NCBI GenBank assembly: GCA_964650385.1
Contig: CAZYTP010000108.1
Location: 1 to 7,639 of the forward strand
Source of the DNA: JAUSPI01 sp964650385
GTDB taxonomy: Bacteria > Desulfobacterota > Syntrophia > Syntrophales > JADFWA01
Reading direction: 5' to 3'
Length of the DNA: 7,639 bases
The position numbers and the translations under genes are program-made. Numbering within the stretch: the first letter of the stretch is position 1; each line of letters begins with the position of its first letter. Below are positions 5,919 to 7,639 of this stretch, one piece after another. The notes beneath the pieces are model-generated. The model saw only the letters and a program-made list of their open reading frames with translations. It was not told the origin of the DNA and made no database searches.

Positions 5919-7400
5919 TTATCCTCCCATCACAGCCCTGGCTGTCATCCGTGCCAGCTCAAGGAAAATCCCCGGCCAGAGAAATAAAATAAAAGAGACA
6001 AACGCCGTAAATACAAGGGGTACCACTGCCAAAATAGGGGCTTCCTTGATCGCTGTCTCTTTATTAAATTTACTGCCCTGCGAAAAAAAGGCATTATAGG
6101 TTATTGGTAGAAAGTATGCTGCATTCAACAGGGAACTAGTTAAGAGAACCACCAGTATCGGGAGCTGGTTTATATCAATGCACCCCAGGGCGAGATACCA
6201 CTTACTCCAGAATCCGCCGAAAGGCGGCAGGCCGATGACGCTCAGAGAACCGAAGAAGAAGGCAGCCATGGTTACCGGCATCATCTTACCGATGCCTCTC
6301 ATCTCGCTGATCTTTCTTATGCCGGTGTTGACAAGTATCGCACCTGCACAGAAGAACAGTGTGATCTTCCCAAAAGCATGCATGGCTATATGAAGTACAC
6401 CTCCAGTCATACCCAACACACTCATAAGTCCCCCCGCCATAACCACATAAGACAGCTGACTTACCGTTGAGTAAGCTAACCTCGCTTTCAGGTCATCCTG
6501 CCTCAAAGCAAATAACGAACCCACAAGAATGGTAACGGATATAAAATAAATCAGAAAGACATCAAGAGAGAGAGAATGCATCAAGTCTATGCCAAAGATA
6601 TGAAAACAAACGCGCAACACTGAGAACACCCCAACCTTTACGACGGCAACAGCATGCAAAAGCGAACTGACAGGTGTCGGGGCTACCATCGCGGAAGGCA
6701 ACCAGGAGTGAATCGGCATAATAGCCGCCTTGCCTATACCGGCGATGAAAAGTACAAACATAAAGGAGAGCATGGCTTTCGAAGCGGATCCGGCTAATAT
6801 TCCTTTATCCGCAAAATCCAGGGTTCCCGTAAAATGGTAAGTTAGTATAAGTGCCGGAAGCAGAAATGCTATAGATGCACCCATGAGATATGTCAAATAC
6901 TTCCTGCCGGCAGAGCGAGCTTCCTTATCTTGATGATGCGTAACCAGCGAGTAAGTGGACAGTGATAACATCTCATAAAATAGATAAAGCGTGAGAAGAT
7001 TGGCCGAAAATGCAACTCCAACCGCTGAAGAAAGAGCAAGCGCGAAGAAGGCAAAATATCGCGTCTGAGAATGCTCTTTAAGGGGACGCATATACCCGAT
7101 AGAATATACGGATGTTACTATCCAGAGCGAAGAAGATACCAGCGCAAAGAGAAGGCCAAATGAATCGACCCTGAAGGCAATTCCAACACCGGGGAGCACC
7201 TCGACAAGATTATAAAATATCCTTTGCCCCCCAAGGATAACGGGTATCATGGAGGCAATTATACCAAATTTTGTAAATGCTATTACGAAGGTACATGCCT
7301 CTCGTATATTCGGTTTTTTGCCAAGGATAATAATTAAGAGTGACCCGAAAAAAGAAACAGCCACTGCCAGAAGAGGTTTAACAGATACAATAGTTTCCAT
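5919..7400 (-). CDS. MrpD/NuoM-like proton-conducting antiporter subunit (493 aa)
   Basis: This is a polytopic inner-membrane protein of the MrpD/NuoM/NuoN group. The proton-path residues are in place: Glu143 (YLFYEMLSLS, TM5), Lys224 (GIGKAAIMPIHSWLP, TM7), Lys255 (VAVVKVGVFSVLR, TM8) and Lys345 (HAFGKITLFF, TM12). APTPVSSLLHA (240-250) and GLPPFGGFWSKWYL (390-403) are family signatures. The length is near the usual 490-510 aa for MrpD and NuoM, so it is complete. ATG 7400 has only a distant GGAG (12 nt away). A CTG two codons upstream would sit 6 nt from GGAG, so the exact N-terminus is slightly uncertain. It follows a promoter at 7574-7546 and leads the operon, with the 45-aa gene 3 nt behind. 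It differs strongly from the 589-aa neighbour, so the two are distant paralogues and not a recent duplication. Whether the substrate is Na+, K+ or H+ alone cannot be told. Confidence 0.9.
   Translation of the reverse strand: METIVSVKPLLAVAVSFFGSLLIIILGKKPNIREACTFVIAFTKFGIIASMIPVILGGQRIFYNLVEVLPGVGIAFRVDSFGLLFALVSSSLWIVTSVYSIGYMRPLKEHSQTRYFAFFALALSSAVGVAFSANLLTLYLFYEMLSLSTYSLVTHHQDKEARSAGRKYLTYLMGASIAFLLPALILTYHFTGTLDFADKGILAGSASKAMLSFMFVLFIAGIGKAAIMPIHSWLPSAMVAPTPVSSLLHAVAVVKVGVFSVLRVCFHIFGIDLMHSLSLDVFLIYFISVTILVGSLFALRQDDLKARLAYSTVSQLSYVVMAGGLMSVLGMTGGVLHIAMHAFGKITLFFCAGAILVNTGIRKISEMRGIGKMMPVTMAAFFFGSLSVIGLPPFGGFWSKWYLALGCIDINQLPILVVLLTSSLLNAAYFLPITYNAFFSQGSKFNKETAIKEAPILAVVPLVFTAFVSFILFLWPGIFLELARMTARAVMGG
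5923..5928 (-). promoter_or_regulatory. Shine-Dalgarno site for the 45-aa gene
   Basis: GGGAGG on the minus strand, inside the last codons of the 493-aa gene, lies 7 nt before ATG 5915. It is the main support that this very short frame is a real gene. Confidence 0.8.
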
Positions 7401-7639
7401 AAACAGTAATAACTCCGTAAAAAAAAACTACCCAGAATCGGTACAAAGCACATTTTGGAACAAGCATGCTTTCCTTCACCGGAAGAATACTCATTCCTAA
7501 AACCGTAAGATGTCGTGACATGCCCTGCTTCAAAAATGTGAGGCCTCTATAAACCATAAATTATGAAATGTCAAAGGAAAAAATATCCCAAAATCCGACA
7601 TAGGTTTAAGTGGATCAGTTTTTTGGAGGTTTTTGCTCA
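7401..7639 (-). other. Upstream leader region of the antiporter operon
   Basis: No reading frame of note lies here on either strand. It holds the promoter at 7574-7546, about 140 nt of untranslated leader, and a small dyad ATGTC-GT-GACAT (7510-7521) that would lie about 20-30 nt downstream of the start of transcription and could be an operator. No riboswitch fold was recognised. Confidence 0.5.
7546..7574 (-). promoter_or_regulatory. Sigma70-type promoter of the antiporter operon
   Basis: On the minus strand a consensus -35 TTGACA (7574-7569) is followed by a 17-nt spacer and a -10 TATAGA (7551-7546, four of six consensus bases). This suggests that transcription of the antiporter genes begins inside the window, near 7539, and does not depend only on read-through from further upstream. 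Confidence 0.65.

Noticed and set aside
3663..7400. Complex I (nuo) operon or a hydrogenase membrane module
   Set aside because: No NuoK, NuoH, Fe-S or hydrogenase subunit is present, and the large subunits and their small neighbours fit an antiporter-type cluster better.
7249..7500. Plus-strand 83-codon open frame over the antiporter start
   Set aside because: It is antisense to the gene and leader and has no recognisable motif.

Overview
All seven genes that can be supported lie on the minus strand, in two groups. Two predicted lipoproteins, a Sec-exported protein and CsgG/FlgT-type outer-membrane families point to a diderm (Gram-negative) bacterium. The sequence is moderately AT-rich, with good Shine-Dalgarno sites and recognisable sigma70-type promoters. 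The mix of proteins would fit an anaerobic Desulfobacterota-like or similar environmental lineage, but nothing here fixes the taxon.

The right half (7639 down to 3663) is a cation/proton antiporter-type membrane operon. A near-consensus promoter (7574-7546) and a leader of about 140 nt precede four genes. These are a 493-aa MrpD/NuoM-like proton-conducting subunit, a 45-aa single-pass protein whose C-terminal half resembles the N-terminal segment of CcoP/FixP, an 82-83-aa two-helix protein, and a 589-aa MrpD-family subunit. The last two genes overlap by 8 nt. No MrpA, B, C, E, F or G, no NuoK and no redox or peripheral subunit lies in the window. The 589-aa protein has Asn where the 493-aa paralogue has the TM7 lysine.

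A 480-nt gap (3662-3183) follows. It holds a second sigma70-like promoter (3328-3300), flanked by a dyad, and several short palindromes.

The left half (3182 down to 1) is a cell-envelope cluster: a CsgG-like lipoprotein with a C-terminal TPR segment (372 aa), a secreted protein with a FlgT-like N-terminal domain (401 aa), and a second CsgG/LpoB-like lipoprotein. The last has a TTG start and runs off the left edge (230 residues visible). An intercistronic hairpin lies before the second gene, and a strong hairpin, probably a terminator or attenuator, lies before the third. The set recalls the flagellar FlgO/FlgP/FlgT outer-membrane proteins of Vibrio, but no flagellar gene is visible, so the assembly it serves is unknown.

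No tRNA, rRNA, CRISPR array, insertion sequence or integrase was seen. All plus-strand open frames look like antisense shadows or are unsupported.
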